A DNA stretch of 64,000 bases, taken from assembly GCF_010093535.1 (NCBI RefSeq), contig NW_022985207.1, forward strand, positions 223,137 through 287,136, written 5' to 3'. This document shows, one piece after another, positions 33,949 to 46,663 of this stretch (positions are counted from its first letter, which is position 1; the number at the start of each line of letters is the position of its first letter). A program made the translations under genes and the position numbers. Origin of the DNA: Lindgomyces ingoldianus (lineage: Eukaryota > Ascomycota > Dothideomycetes > Pleosporales > Lindgomycetaceae). The notes below the pieces were generated by a model that was not told where the DNA came from, did not search any database, and was given only the letters and a program-made list of their open reading frames with translations.

Positions 33949-35701
33949 ATGACACAATTGGGCATAACGACCATCGTGGCTGCCGCTGTGGCCGCCTTCA
34001 TCCTCTTTGTCGTGGCGTTAATTTCCAATCGACGAGAAGTGTGGAAGCTGCAAACAGCTAAGGCAGTGAGTTGAGCCCGCCACTCGAATACTCTCACGAT
34101 TAATATGTTTCGCTGATGATATTGAGCCCATGCCAAAATTTCACCCGCTATTTGGTCATTTCGTCGCGCTCAAAGAATGCATCCAGGCTCTGCCACGAAA
34201 TACGACTATGCACGTCGTAGTGCGGCGTATGGCGAAACAGTTCCCGAATGGCGTCTTCTATCTCAACTTGTGGCCGTTCAGCAGGACCCTTATGGTTGTT
34301 ACCAATCCATTCATGGCGTCCCAGGTCGAGGTTGCTTTCCTCGACAAACCTGCCGCTATGTGTGGTACCTTGGAGATCATCAATGGAGGGCCATCGTTAA
34401 TGACGATGCACGGGAGTGCATGGAAGAAGTGGCGGGGCCTCTTTAATCCCGGCTTTGCTGCTGGCTACATGATAGGGCTTGCCCCAGCCATTGCAGACGA
34501 AGTGGCCGTCTTTTGCAAGCTGCTGCGCCGGCGCGCTAGCGAAGAGAAGATGTTTCAACTAGAAGAATATGCATTGCGACTCACATTCGACATCATTGGT
34601 CGCGTGACCCTGTGAGCTCTCACGCAGCAGCGCTCCGAGTACGAAGCGTTTACTAACATCTGCCTCAGCGATGCTCGTCTCCATTATCAGACACAGGGGA
34701 GTGCTCTTGCAGACTGCCTCCGGAGACAAGTCTACTGGACTCCGTTTGGAACTACCTTCAATCCATTTCGCCGCTACCTCAGCCCTCGACCCCTGGTCCA
34801 GAAGTACAACAGCTACCGTATGAATCAATATCTTGGCCTAGAGATCGACAAGCGATTTAAAGAACTAACACTGTCCCGTTCAAGCTCTCCGAAAGGATCG
34901 CCGTCTCGGTCTAGATCTATCATCTCGTTGGCCATGGACAAGTACTTGGAGGACGTGGGGGATACTGGAGAGCTGTCAGGGAACACCTTCAAGGAACTTG
35001 CCAAGCCTCAACTCCGTATGTTCCTCTATGCTGGCCACGACACGACAAGCAGCACGCTCCTGTACTGCCTCTTCTTGCTTTCTGGCCATCCTGAAGTCTT
35101 GTCCAAGGTTCGCGCTGAACATGACCGGGTGTTCGGTTCTGACTTCTCCATCAATCACATTAATGAGGTAATCCACACCGATCCCACGCTTCTAAACCAA
35201 ATACCATACACATTGGCAGTTATCAAGGAGGTCCTCCGCATCTTCCCTCCCGCAGCAAGTCTACGTGAAGGGTGTCCAGATCTCAGCCTTGTGGACGAAC
35301 AAGGCCATCAGTATCCTACTCAGGGATGTCATATCTGGGTGCTCAGTCTGGTTATGCATAACAGCCCTGATGTCTTCGTAAGGCCAGAGGAATTCATCCC
35401 AGAACGATGGCTAGTCGGCCCTGAAGACCCTCTCCACCCCAAGAAAGCCTCTTGGAGGGCATTCGAATGGGGCCCGCGCAACTGCATCGGTCAGACACTT
35501 GCGCAACTTGAACTCAAAGTTGCACTCGTCATGACTTCTAGAACGTTTGATATCACTCCCGCATACGACGAGTGGGACAGACTGCATCCAAGGAAGGGCA
35601 TCAAATCTGTTGACGGAAACAGAGTATATCAGGCTGAAATGGGTGGCGGTGGGGCCCACCCAGTGGATGGGTTTCCAGTCAGGGTTACCATGAGAGACTA
35701 A
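33949..35701 (+). CDS. Cytochrome P450 monooxygenase, microsomal
   Basis: Three exons: 33949-34065, 34127-34611 and 34669-35701, 544 residues. Introns of 61 and 57 nt (GTGAGT...TTGAG and GTGAGC with ACTAAC...CTCAG) keep frame. The N-terminal anchor is IVAAAVAAFILFVVALI, followed by a Pro-rich hinge (PMPKFHPLFGHF). Diagnostic motifs are all present: I-helix AGHDTTSS (322-329), ExxR as EVLR (388-391), PERW (445-448) and the haem loop FEWGPRNCIG with Cys at about 473. It would be an ER-bound haem enzyme that receives electrons from P450 reductase. The C-terminal region recalls fungal secondary-metabolism P450s of the CYP59/StcS kind, a tentative placement. Its substrate is unknown; no polyketide or peptide synthase gene is nearby. 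Confidence 0.9.
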
Positions 35702-37044
35702 GAATATTCTTTTCCTTTCTATTACCAGGGTACACGTTGAAGTGTCTGTTCTGGGACAATAACCCGGCAGGACGCAACGTGCAATAACGGTAGTGGACTC
35801 TTAGTTGAGTAAGAATATCCCAATCTAAGGGGAAAGGGAATCAATCGGCCAAGGAACGACCAATTTTGTGCATAGTGAGGTACCTCCTCTCATCATTTGT
35901 CACGTCGACCGCCTTTTCTCCCACCCGCGCCCGAGCTTCCTGCGAAGTTTCATACTACCATAAGCAGCTTACGGCCCAAGATTTCTAAGGTGCTAGTCGG
36001 GCGTTATAAATTCAACCGATGCGTGCGGCAGCGAATCTCCATAGCCGAGCAACACCAGTAGGCTAGCCATCAGCCTTATGTGCATTCGGGCGCAGATGCA
36101 TAGTCAGTAAATGCCCGTTCTTACGGGTAAATCCTTTGTAAATCCTTTCCTTACCGCTCAGCACTTAGATTTCAGTATTTCATCAACCTACTCCGACACC
36201 ACTACCAATAATAATTCCACCTTTCACAACGGCGAAGATTGTGCGATAGGCGGTGATCTCGCGGATGAAGCAGCTAAGTTGTCGGACTGGGTTTGTGATT
36301 GTAAGGGGTAGATCGTTCGGTGCCGCTTCTGCCTCGCAGTTCACCCTGAGACAACGCCCAAGACCCCATTCCAGCCTTCTTGATGACCAAGACTGGATAA
36401 CTGGTGATAACTCCGGGACCGGTGACTATATGAAAGAAGTGAGGTCAGTCTCAACACGTCTCTCGGGTAACTATATATTGAAGGAGCGAAAAGACACTGA
36501 TCTCAACAAGAAAACGCGCTAGTACTACAAGAGTGATTACTGCCGCGCTGACTCAAATTGAGGTGAAACACTACGTCATGTGACGTAGCTTCACCTGCTC
36601 CAATCGTCACGTGCGACATCTTAGAGCATCATCGCCTGATCCCAAAATTTAAATATACGGCGCTAGGCAACCGCCGGTTATGAATATATCAGTTAGCTCA
36701 ATTTGCTAATTCGTACATACGGATATAGTGGATTGAGTTAGTAGTTACGGCTACGGAGCGTAACTGTAACGTTCAGATTAATCTGCATAAGGGCGTTTGG
36801 TGAAAAGCTACGCTTCAACTTGGGGAGTAATGGAGGCAATAGCCTCAAGGGAGGCTTTATTTTGCTCCTGATGACGTGAGCAAGCTCATTCAGCCCACAG
36901 CGAACAGATTTCCATCCTTGCCAGTTCTTTTGTAACTGAAGGTTCTTAATGATGGTCTCACTAAGCCAATTGCTCTCAAACGTAACAGCCCTCCGTCGTC
37001 TGCGGCAAATGGAGAGGTGGTGTAAGCATCAGGGCTTCCAACGG
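35702..37044. other. Gene-free spacer
   Basis: Downstream flank of the P450 gene. Two short plus-strand frames (36111-36311 and 36253-36522) might be exons of a small gene but show no motif, and I do not call them. A palindromic TACGTCATGTGACGTAG-like stretch lies near 36570-36590. Confidence 0.4.
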
Positions 37045-37045
37045 G

Positions 37046-37163
37046 CCGTACTACGGTCCGTACGAAGTGAACCGTAACGGTCACGTGTTCAGTACGAACG
37101 TGCCCAGTTCGTGAGCCGTACCGTACGTTTAATGATGCCCTAGGTACAGTACGTAGTACGGAT
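37046..37163. repeat. Small inverted-repeat element, CGTACGG-rich
   Basis: About 120 bp bounded by CCGTACTACGGTCCGTAC and, at the far end, its near complement GTACAGTACGTAGTACGG. The interior has many partial copies of CCGTAC/GTACGG and CGAACGTGCC. Possible MITE or remains of a TIR element; no target duplication is clear. Confidence 0.5.
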
Positions 37164-37271
37164 TTTATTACCCTTTTAGGAAGTTTGTATAGGGGTTCTG
37201 GAGGGGTAGGAGGGCTCTAGCGAGCAGGAGGCCTGCAGGGAGCGTTTAGGGGGGCTTCTAGGGCTCTAATT

Positions 37272-37319
37272 GTAAGGCCAGGATGGCGCTTACGTGTAAG
37301 GCCGAGATGGCGCTTACGT
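37272..37319 (+). repeat. 24-bp tandem repeat x 2
   Basis: Two adjacent copies of GTAAGGCCAGGATGGCGCTT plus ACGT, differing at two adjacent positions (AGG versus GAG). They lie just upstream of a TATA-like run. Confidence 0.85.
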
Positions 37320-37624
37320 GCGACAGGTATATATACTATTCTGCACCCGAAAATCAACGTTGGTTGATTATTCGCACCTTTTTGGTTGTATTGGCGTAGT
37401 GGTACAGAGCTCCGTCCTTACACTAATTAGCTAAAAGTTTTGTAAGGACGCTTAAATCTCTTTCTAAGGGTTTTAATCTATCTATCTGCAGTCTGTTGTC
37501 TTAAAAACGCCTATTATAGACTATTTTCTATTACAGAGTTATCTATCTACGCCTCTTGCCGCCTTACAGGCCTTATCTAGTCCTATCTGCTCTTGTTACT
37601 AAGGAGAACTAGTTATTTTAGTTA
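37320..37624 (+). other. Possible decayed LTR leader region
   Basis: A TATA-like run (GGTATATATACT, about 37327) is followed by a hairpin (AATCAACGTTGGTTGATT) and then TGGTACAGAGCTCCG (about 37401). That resembles the primer-binding site complementary to initiator tRNA-Met, with one base missing. The same stretch also contains TGGCGTAGTGG, an A-box-like sequence, so a tRNA-derived SINE is an alternative. An 8-bp stem (GTCCTTAC/GTAAGGAC) spans 37414-37448. Confidence 0.3.
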
Positions 37625-37870
37625 TTTTATAGTTAATTAGACCTTAATCTTACGTCTTTAGAGACCTATAGTCTTAGCTGTTTTAACTAGAGTACAGTGT
37701 ACTTTAATTAAATTGTACTACTTGTACAGATCACGTGAGCTGTAACAGTTACAATACGTACACCTACCTCTCCTCCTCCCTGTTGTACGAACGTACACAA
37801 AATCTCACCCGTACAGGCCTCAAAATCGCCCAATCGTACAGTACTGCGCCTCGTCGGAAGCCCCGGTAAG
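37625..37870 (+). repeat. Dispersed repeat block, copy 2
   Basis: Matches 22011-22245 in the same orientation through GAAGCCCC near 37863. It carries AGTTACAATACGTAC after GAGCTGTAAC, absent from the other copy. Confidence 0.7.
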
Positions 37871-40335
37871 CACGCAGCTATGTAAGAAGCTGATGAAGTG
37901 AAGTGTATTGTGTTAAGTCTAAGTGCTCTGTTGAAGAGTATTTATTTACATCTACGATGGCAGGGGCAGTGCCATAGCAATGGCTAAGGGGCTATGTCGA
38001 AGGTAGTAGGAGCTATAGCGAAGGTAGAGGGGTCGTCGAGGCACAGGGAAGGAAGGTTTCTGCACCAGGAATGCGACATGCTCCACTGAAAGCTCTCCCG
38101 CAATCGCAGCTGGTACGAAATATGAATAGGAAATCGAGGGGTATCTTGATGGGGGTTAAATAGCTATAACAACCCACTTAAAGCTACTAAATGAGAGGAG
38201 ATTAAGCAGCGGGTTATTCTCCTTAGCTTAGCTGAAGTCTTCTAGACCCCACTCAATTGGAAACACTACGCCGGTGTTAAGCTGAGAGTTCTCTAGATAA
38301 ATCTTTGGTGAGGCCTCAGTACTAGCTCCGGGAGTGCCTTCTCAAGGGAGGTTCCTGCAGGAATGGGCCATGTCTGGCTTATCGATATCGTAGTTGGCCT
38401 CAGGCCTTCTTCATGAGCAGACAGTGTCTCGAAACAACAAGTCAGTGTTTCAGAGGTCGGCATCTAGTAACTCTCATACCCACGACGATGAACTCCGAGT
38501 GTCCTTCATATCTTTAATCAGAAAATGAAAGGCCCTTGCGGCAACAAGCCGCGTTATGGTGCCCAAGAACAACAAATCAGCCTTCACCATCCAGAATCCA
38601 GCATTTTCTCATACGCACAACAACGGACTCAGAAAGTCTTTGCATTCTAGTCATTGGCGAAGACATTGACTCGGGGGACTTGGGACAAGAATAGGGACAT
38701 TATGGAATGAGCGGGAAGGCTTACCTCAGGCCAAAGCCGTTGATCATATTGAAGTATGAAGTTTTAAAGTAATGGTATTGGTTGATAGAGAAGAGCTAAA
38801 GGAGCAAACTATATACTGAGGGCGCTAGTGGCGCGCTGGCGGCACTTGTCGTCTATTAATAGTAAACAAAACAATAAGGGGATTGTATCTTCCAATAGAT
38901 CACGCTTAGAGCATCAGCCTAGTGCCCCTATCAGGAACCGCTCGTCATGGGAAGGGCTCAGTGAAGTCGTGAAAATATTAATCGCGAACAGACGTTTGTG
39001 CTCTCACACGAGGAGATAGCTATTTAAGATCCACATCACTATTGCTCTGCTTGTCGAATTGATTCTTGCGAAAGATAAGTCTGGCCGAACCCTCCCGCAA
39101 AAGCAACCAAACACCATCTTCCCTTGCGCCAGCCTGAAGATGCGCGGCGAGGCACGAGCGTGTACATTGTACTTCTCCCCTCTCCGGACTGGTCTGTGCT
39201 CGCTGCGCACGGCACTTCGATCCTAAGTCAGAGCCACCAACGAAGCGCTGGGTTTCGTTTCATGGCGTAGGACCGGTGATGAAGTTTTAATTTGGAAGGA
39301 GAAAGATGGCAAAGGAGGCCGTATAAGGCCCAGTTAATCTGTCGCAAAAATACAGCATAATGCTAGGAATCATGCTCCACAACAAGTAAGCTATAAAATC
39401 CATCGAAGAGAGCGTGAAAGATATGCGAGCCATAGAAATATCCAAGTCCACTTCTGACAGGACATCAGGCCGGTCGCAGACCTTGAATTCAAGCGGGAAT
39501 ACGACATGGTCACAGGCAGAGCCACAGGCAAATCAAAAATTGCGGATACACCGGATTTACTAGACAAGGATACTGTTTGCCTCGACCCCAGATTTTAGTG
39601 GCGAATTATGCGATACGTTCTTGAAGGGGAGCCTCAAGCCCCCACTTGTGTTTGAAGACCGTGCCTTGGTAGCTCGGAGAGTCCGGATGCCTACGGACCA
39701 GGGTTTGTTGTTTCGAGATTTGCGAAGACATGTCCTTAAATCGGCCTGGCTTGCCTTGATGTTCCATGGTGTGGGTGTGGGTGCCACAAGGACCGCATTG
39801 ATTCCTCGAAAGAACGGGGTCCGATTGTGAGGGCGGGGGGGCCACCTTACCCCGCCTCCGCATCCGCATGTCGTCCGAGATCGCGCATCTGTCTTACAAT
39901 AGGCTTCACAGCTTCCTTTGAGCCGCTCGACACAATCAGGAACCTCCTCGGCCTTGGCTCCCATAACCCCAAGGTCCGGAACTCGAACCGCGTGCGCATG
40001 GCGCAAGTCGGTTAGCCTGATGTTCCCCGCGAGAGCTCTCACCAACAACTTCCTAAGCTCCACCTTTTAGACCGTCGTATCAACTCGGTCTCCCGTGTCA
40101 GTGTGATGTTATCCACTGGCCTAACACCTAACAGCGGCATTGCAACCCGGGAGACACCATCCGATGATGAAGGATTCCTGGGTGCCTCGTAGAAGGTGGC
40201 CTTTTGAGCCCCAACCCCGCAGTCGCCACGCCAGACCCTCAGCGATACAAGGACCCCTGGGTTGCCCTCCTGTACAGAATTCACCGGAATCCAAACCGAT
40301 CATAATATCGAAATCGAAGACAACGACCACGAATC
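37871..40335. other. Long gene-poor spacer
   Basis: Normal composition but no gene I can support over 2.4 kb. The longest frame is minus-strand 39560-40063 (167 codons), with overlapping minus-strand frames up to 40330; these run into the 5' side of the alcohol dehydrogenase gene and show no known motif. The last few hundred bases are presumably the promoter of that gene. Confidence 0.4.
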
Positions 40336-41536
40336 ATGGCCATCGCCACGACCCAAAAAGCTGCCGTCAAAACTGGTGAGGGCGATACTGCAAAGGTCGA
40401 GGTCAAGTCCATTGAAGTCCCACAGCCAGCGCCCGATCAAATTCTCGTCAAAATTAACTACAGCGGCCTCTGTGCCTCTGATAAGTCCCTCCTGCATGAC
40501 GAATGGGCTTTCTCAGGTGTGTCAATGCAGCCTCAAACGAAGGGCATCGCAGGCCACGAAGGTGCCGGTGTAGTCGTGGCCGTTGGATCTGACGTCAGGG
40601 ATCTCTGGAAAGAAGGCGACCGAGCGGGCATCAAGTGGATTGCTAGTGTGTGCCGTAAGTGCGAGTTTTGCACCAACGGGGTCGACGAGTGCCATTGTCC
40701 GAAGCAGCTGAACAGTGGGTTCAGCATTGCGGGCACGTTTCAAGAATATGCGCTTACGGATGGGCGGTATGCGACTCGTTTGCCAGATGGCGTCAAGGAC
40801 GAGGAAGCTGGACCGATTATGTGCGGCGGTGTGACGGCGTATGTAGCGTGCAAACGGAGCGCCGTGAAGCCCGGACAGTGGATTGTGTTGCCGGGTGCCG
40901 GTGGTGGTAAGTCATAAGCCCCCCGCGCAGGTGAAGCTGTGGAAAAGTACTGACCGGTTTTTGGACAGGACTCGGTCATCTAGCGGTGCAATATGCCAAA
41001 GCCATGGGCATGCGTGTCATAGCCGTGGACGGTGGTGACGCGAAACGAGACCTTTGCTTAAAGCTTGGAGCAGAGAAATTCATTGATTTCACCACCACCA
41101 AAGACATTCCTGCCGAAGTGACGAAAATCACAACATACGGTGCTCATGGTGTCGTTGTGACCGCAGCCACCAAGGCTGGCTATGAGATAGCGCCTAGCTT
41201 CCTTCGACCTGGAGGAACTATGGTCTGCGTAGGTTTACCGAAAGATGGCTCGATCATCGCGGGTGCGCCGCCGATCGTAATGTGTTTGAGAAAGTTGAAC
41301 GTGGTGGGCAGTGTTGTTGGAACATTGAAGGACGTCGAAGAGGTCAGTTTAGAGTTGAGATCCCTGATGGAAGCAAGGTGACTAATCATACACACGTTTA
41401 GGCTCTCGACTTCACCGCTCGCGGTCTCGTGCGTCCGATATTAACGCATGGTGGACTGGAAGACATCAACAGGTTGTGCGAAGAAATGAATGCTGGAAAG
41501 CTTGCAGGGCGGGCTGTAATTAAGATTGCGGCGTAA
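40336..41536 (+). CDS. Zinc-dependent alcohol dehydrogenase (medium-chain, Adh1-like)
   Basis: Three exons: 40336-40906, 40969-41342 and 41402-41536, 359 residues. The 62-nt (GTAAGT, ACTGAC, ACAG) and 59-nt (GTCAGT, CTAATC, TTTAG) introns keep frame. The start has A at -3 and G at +4. Catalytic zinc ligands are visible in GLCASDK (Cys46) and GHEGAG (His74); structural zinc Cys lie in CRKCEFC (106, 109, 112) and CPKQLN (121). The Rossmann motif GAGGGLG spans the first intron. The family interconverts primary alcohols and aldehydes with NAD(H) in the cytosol; in fungi such enzymes act in ethanol formation or use. Length fits the tetrameric yeast-type ADHs (about 350 residues). It appears intact; the physiological substrate is not evident. 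Confidence 0.93.
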
Positions 41537-43490
41537 AGAGCCCTGGTGTGATCTTGAACTATAAGAACTTTCCATGCTTTCGCTTCCAGTTGACTTTTTT
41601 ACGGCGTGACCTCGAACAATCTACCCCGGGTGAGTTTGAACGACGGAATTCCAGGCGCTAGAACCGGCCGTCGCAGTCCATCTCCGCGCGCCCGAACCAG
41701 CTATCCGATGTCCTCTCGTTCAATTAGCCCTCGGGTCGCTCTCCTCTTGGCCCAGAAAGCAACGATGCTAACTTGGCACCCGACGATTGAAAGAATTGCG
41801 ACGAACTGTGATAGGTTATTTGAATCAAGAGCAAGCGACTATTACTCTCTTACCCGTGGAACTACCTCGAACGGCGCTAAATAAACGTCTGAACTTGTTC
41901 CCCATGACGACGGCATGGAGACATTGTGCGCTGGCAATAAATGGGTTATATGATAACTTCTCGTCATGATAATGCGAAACCTGCCAGGTAGCGTCTGAAC
42001 ATCCCTCGATGTCCTGCCTTTATGATCAAGGAGTCAGAACGACTTTCGCGGCAATATGACCTTTTCGCTGTCGCTCCGGCCAGGCTAGCCTCGAGGCTTT
42101 TTTTATGTCTTTTCTCGAACTAGGATCCTGTGTGGACTCGAGATGACTATAGCACGACCTCAGCACTGATTGCAGTGATGACGCCGCCCTACATAGATGG
42201 CACAACAGCAGGCCTGAATTTGCAAATGCCACAGATGGGACCCTCCACCTATCCCACTCAGTCCACTACGTTCCCAAGACACTCTCGGGCCTTCAGCAAC
42301 TCTCGTTAACTTTGAACTAATTACCTTCTACACCTGCTTTCGCAATATCATGGGCAAGGTGAGATACATGGATCCCCCTTACTTATTCTCATGGAAGTCG
42401 CATCTAACGGCGGTTGCAGGATCGATAGTGTGCCCTTACTCGAGCGAAAAGCATTTTGTTTCAGTGATCAGACACAAGAGAAGAAGATCTAGAGTAGCAG
42501 AAGAAGAGTAAAGGAGCAAGCGACTCAAAGGATTACCCCTAACGATAGTGAGAATAGTTTCGCTCACGGCAGTCCGGGAATACGGTTCCTTCTCATGAAA
42601 ACTTCCAAGCCTCGTCGTGGACAAGTCAGCGTGGAGATACTTCTCAAGTTTCGGGCAATGGAGTATATACACATCAACCCTGCTTGTCACCAAAACGTCG
42701 CCAATCATGCCCAAACATGACATGACATGTTCGTTGACCCGTACTTTGATATTATTCCTCAACAACATATTGGCCACCAGACCATCTCCACCAATATACA
42801 CGATGGTAGGACGACGATATACGCTGACGTCGAGCGTGCGACGGAAATCCGGGGAAAGATCCTAGCCAACCCTGCGCACATGCGCTCGGCTACGAGTATC
42901 CCGTGTGAAATATTCCGAACACCCACTATATTTATATTAATCCGAATGTCCAACCCGGTACTGAGTGAACCACCAATGTGAAAGGATTTTCCGTCCACAA
43001 CGGCTATATCTTAAGTCAAACTAGGCAAAATAATATCGAAATAATAACAAAACATCAGCTTCACCAACCACCTGCCAACCAGATGCCATCTTGTACGGTA
43101 AGGAAACTCAATTGAAGCCTCGGCGAACTGGATTACATTCCGCAAAATACCTAGTGGCACCTTCGCACTCAAAAGAAACCAAGATATTCCGTGACATGGG
43201 AGATTAATCGCACCGTATGACCTGATATTTGGGAGGTTAGCTCACCATGTTCCGTGTCTCATGAGGCTAGCAGTCTCCTTTTACTATGATGCGTCCAAGA
43301 GGCTCTCTAACTCGGCGGATTTATGCAAGGACGGTAAGTAGCATTCTCGGATTCGTAACTGGAAGATTTGGTAGCGAAAATGCAAGTGATATAAGAACCG
43401 CTCTTCTCGACCCCGAGTCTCCCCATTTCTGCGCGAAGAACACCTCACACAATTTACCCTTTCGTGTTTTTACTTTTGCCTATTCACACC
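41537..43490. other. Gene-poor spacer
   Basis: No gene is supported. At 42436-42998 minus-strand frames in two phases (VVDGKSFHIGGSLSTGLDIR; YIGGDGLVANMLLRNNIKVR) overlap plus-strand frames of similar length, so coding direction is undecided; this could be a decayed gene. The part nearest 43490 is the LPMO promoter. Confidence 0.35.
43390..43395 (+). promoter_or_regulatory. TATA-like box of the LPMO gene
   Basis: TATAAG, 101 bp before the start codon at 43491, in otherwise mixed-composition DNA. The spacing suits a fungal core promoter with a short leader. Confidence 0.4.
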
Positions 43491-44311
43491 ATGCACTCTC
43501 TCATCTCCGCTGTGGCTCTAGCAGGGTGTGTTTCTCTGCTCCCATTCGCTACCGCACACGGCTTTGTCCGAGGAGTCACGGACAAAGGAGTATGGACCGC
43601 TGGTGCTGATCCTGTCTGGTATTACTACCCAGCTGGGACTGCACCTGTAACAGCGGGGTGGGATGCGCTTAACCAGGACAACGGTTTCGTAGCCCCAGAT
43701 TCGTATGGAACCTCCAATATCGCCTGCCACAGGAGCGCCACTGCCGGGAAAGCATATGTCAACGTCAATGCTGGCGATACTATTACATTTTACTGGAACA
43801 CGTGGCCGGATAGCCACAAGGGCCCAATAATCAATTACATCGCGCCTTGTAATGGTATGGTAGTAACTCTGGTCTTGTTTCTTGATCATGGCCATCGAGA
43901 GCTGATTTTCCAGGTGAATGTACAACCGCATCCGCAGGAGACCTGAAATGGACCAAGATATCCCAAGGCGGTTTCATCTCCGGGAGTGCTCCAGGCACGT
44001 GGGTTACTGATGTGATGATGCAAAACAACTTCACCTCCACCACTGTAATTCCTCCCAAGCTGAAGGCTGGTAACTATGTCATTCGACACGAGATCATCGC
44101 CCTGCATGGAGCCCAGAATGCCAACGGTGCGCAAAATTATCCCCAGTGCTTGAATTTGAAGGTCGGTGGCAGTGGCAGCGTGGCACCTCCGACGGGTACT
44201 GCGGGGACAGCCTTGTATAGGAGCACGGATGTGGGGATTGTGTTTAATTTGTATACGAGCTTTTCGAGCTATCCCATCCCAGGTCCAGCTCTTTGGACGG
44301 GGGCGAATTGA
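43491..44311 (+). CDS. AA9 lytic polysaccharide monooxygenase, secreted
   Basis: Two exons, 43491-43854 and 43914-44311, with a 59-nt intron (GTATGG...TTCCAG) that keeps frame; 253 residues. The signal peptide is 22 residues and ends PFATA, so the mature protein starts HGFV: this His is the N-terminal ligand of the copper histidine brace. The second ligand is the His in WPDSHKGP (about residue 109). Also present are the family motifs [10 protein letters not shown] and QNYPQC, whose Tyr is the expected axial residue, and Cys for disulfides. The product would be an extracellular copper enzyme that oxidatively cleaves cellulose or related glucans with reductant and peroxide or oxygen. There is no carbohydrate-binding module and no GPI signal. 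An ATG 27 bp upstream in frame would spoil the signal peptide, so I start at 43491. Confidence 0.95.
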
Positions 44312-46663
44312 TTGGGAATGTCTTAAGGCACACGCCCTACATGGTAGATAACTTGTTGAATCGTGCACTGAAGATATTACTCCTACTTGAATGCTATGGG
44401 TAGAGCTGTGGAGCTTTTTGGGAGCGCACAGATTATTACGGACTGAGTTGAAGGAACAGCTCAGCTATATACGGTAGGTACGATACAATAGAGCATTGGA
44501 GCGCCAAGGATCAGGTCGTGAAAGTAAAACTAGGGCTGAGACAGGAATAGCGTCAATGTGACTTTCACAGGACGCGGCATCATACGAAAGCGAGCAGGTG
44601 AAGGAGGTTAGAGAGTTCCGTAATCACAATCGAAAATGAGATCATTTGGCGCAGGTGATATTGAACATCTTTGGAAAAAAAAAAAAAAGTCTCCTGGAAG
44701 TCGTTGGTAATTGGTCCGCCCTGCCTCCGAGAGCCTGGCTCAATGGGCCTGATGTTGCGCCTGGATTATGACAAGCCGCTAGATCGCCTCCCAGCTCTTT
44801 ACTTTCAAGACTTCCTCCTTTTCGTCTGTAAAGTCTTAGAGGCCTAATTCGCCGAGCCCACGAATTACTAATTGAGCAGGTCTAACTTCGTGGAACAGAG
44901 TAGATTCGACGATTATCCAAAAGAAACACCAATAGTACGGTATAAGTCTCTGCCACAAGGCGGAGAACGATAATTGGAGGTATAGAAGCTAAACTAAGTG
45001 AAGAACGTGGTAGCCGATAAGGAACTCTTGGGGAACGATGCTGATGTATACAAGCAGATTAACAAAACCACATTCATCGCGGAGGATCTTAGCTGCTACT
45101 CCATTTCGTGATGATACCGGAGATGGACCCTCCTTGACGGTGTCGCTATCCCGAACCCCTACTACTAGTGGAGAAAAGTAGACCCTCAGGCGCCAAATTG
45201 AGCTATGGCTGAGTCGAGCTTGGACGGCGGTACGGCTTGATTAAGTGGTCTCGGATTGGTGTCGCCTCCTGATGGAAGACTCTAGTACGCTAGCGTCTCG
45301 GGAGTCGACATTCGGAACGCTACTTATTCATGAGTTGTCCCCTCACTTAGTGGGTGGGACAGCTGCCGTAGGTGGACAAGACCCATAATACACCTTTTGA
45401 GGGGCGGTCCGCGGTGTCATCTCGATCCATGATGGTGGAGGGGAAATGGGTCAAACAGTGTCGTGGTGTGGCATGCCCAGTTCGTCCTCCGAGAGGTTGG
45501 GCCCATATCGATCCGTGAAAAGAACAGGAGGATCTATTCTGACGGCGCAATAGTGTAGCATACACAGCTCACTGTTGGGGGGGATATGGGTCCTTGGCTG
45601 CAAGTGAACTTTAGTTTTAAGACTGACGACTAGGGAGGGCGGTTCAGAATCCTGCATTCTCCCACTCCGTAATCTCTTCGCCGATTCCTCCACTGCTGGC
45701 GGTACCGCTGTCGCTCTTCCGCCACTCAAAATTCTCCCACTTCCACTACCCACACTACCTACTGACTCAGGTACGTAGGCGTTATCTCATATAAGATTAC
45801 GTTGGCGGGAGAGAACGACTCCAATTAAGTTGTAGTACAGTAGAGGAGAACTTCAGCCAAGCCAGACCGACGACGCAAGCGATGGGAGGGGAAGTCGGAT
45901 GGGTATGAGCTGTCGTCGAGACCTTCGCTGCGCGACGTCCTAAAAGCTGTGTTTCGGCACTTAGAGGGATCTAGGCCTCCAGGGAGTCGGCCTTGAGCGG
46001 TGCGATGGTAAAATAAAGAGATCTTGAGACACACGAGGAGTTGTGGCAGCTGGCTCAGGCGAGCTAAGCTAGCGTTACTCAAGCGCCTCGGCGAGAAGCT
46101 TACTTGTACATGGTTCCGTTTCTTCCTTCCTCCGACCGTGAATGGAATGTGGGTTTACCAGACGAGGGAATGAAATTTGTTGGAAGGCTATTGCTGTAGA
46201 CTTTGGAGATACCGGTCAGTCTGTAGATGTAGCTAGCAAGGAGGCTGGCAAGAATCCACCAAGAGGAGGTCGCATGGCGATGATGTCATGCGGCGGGATA
46301 GGCGTTTGGACTATACCAGACCTACCAATGCTGATGAGAGTCTTAAGGACATTACCTTAAGTGCTTTCGACAAGTCAACACACTGATAGATCTCAATCAC
46401 CATACCCCGGATCTAAGGCAGCCGTACCGAAGAGCCTGGGAGTTAATTTACTCAGGGGTAGGGACTTCGCCATTCTTCGGTCTTTTGAATCGAGACTTCG
46501 ATGGCGGTGGCCATGGATGAGCCATGTACATGAACTCGGTTTCCATTTCGAACCAACCAAGTCTTCGAGAATACAGCAAGGTCCAATTAGGGTAGTCGCC
46601 GCTCCTAATCGTTCACTGTAGTTTGCAGTGTAGGAGATCCCGGTCCGATCATCTTCCCATGGC
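44312..46663. other. Gene-poor spacer
   Basis: 2.35 kb with only short frames, the best being minus-strand 45451-45753 (100 codons) with no motif. An A-tract of about 14 lies near 44676. Nothing else can be supported. Confidence 0.4.

Noticed and set aside
37392..37475. tRNA gene with intron (A-box TGGCGTAGTGG, stem GTCCTTAC/GTAAGGAC)
   Set aside because: Acceptor stem does not pair and the T arm is not recognisable; a primer-binding site or SINE remnant is at least as likely.
39560..40063. 167-codon minus-strand frame next to the alcohol dehydrogenase gene
   Set aside because: GC-rich chance frame is likely; adjoining frames do not splice cleanly and no family is recognised.
42436..42998. 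Overlapping frames on both strands with protein-like stretches
   Set aside because: Direction cannot be decided and no splice solution or motif is convincing.
33949..44311. Secondary-metabolite cluster around the P450, alcohol dehydrogenase and LPMO
   Set aside because: No synthase, transporter or regulator gene is present, and the genes are 2-5 kb apart.
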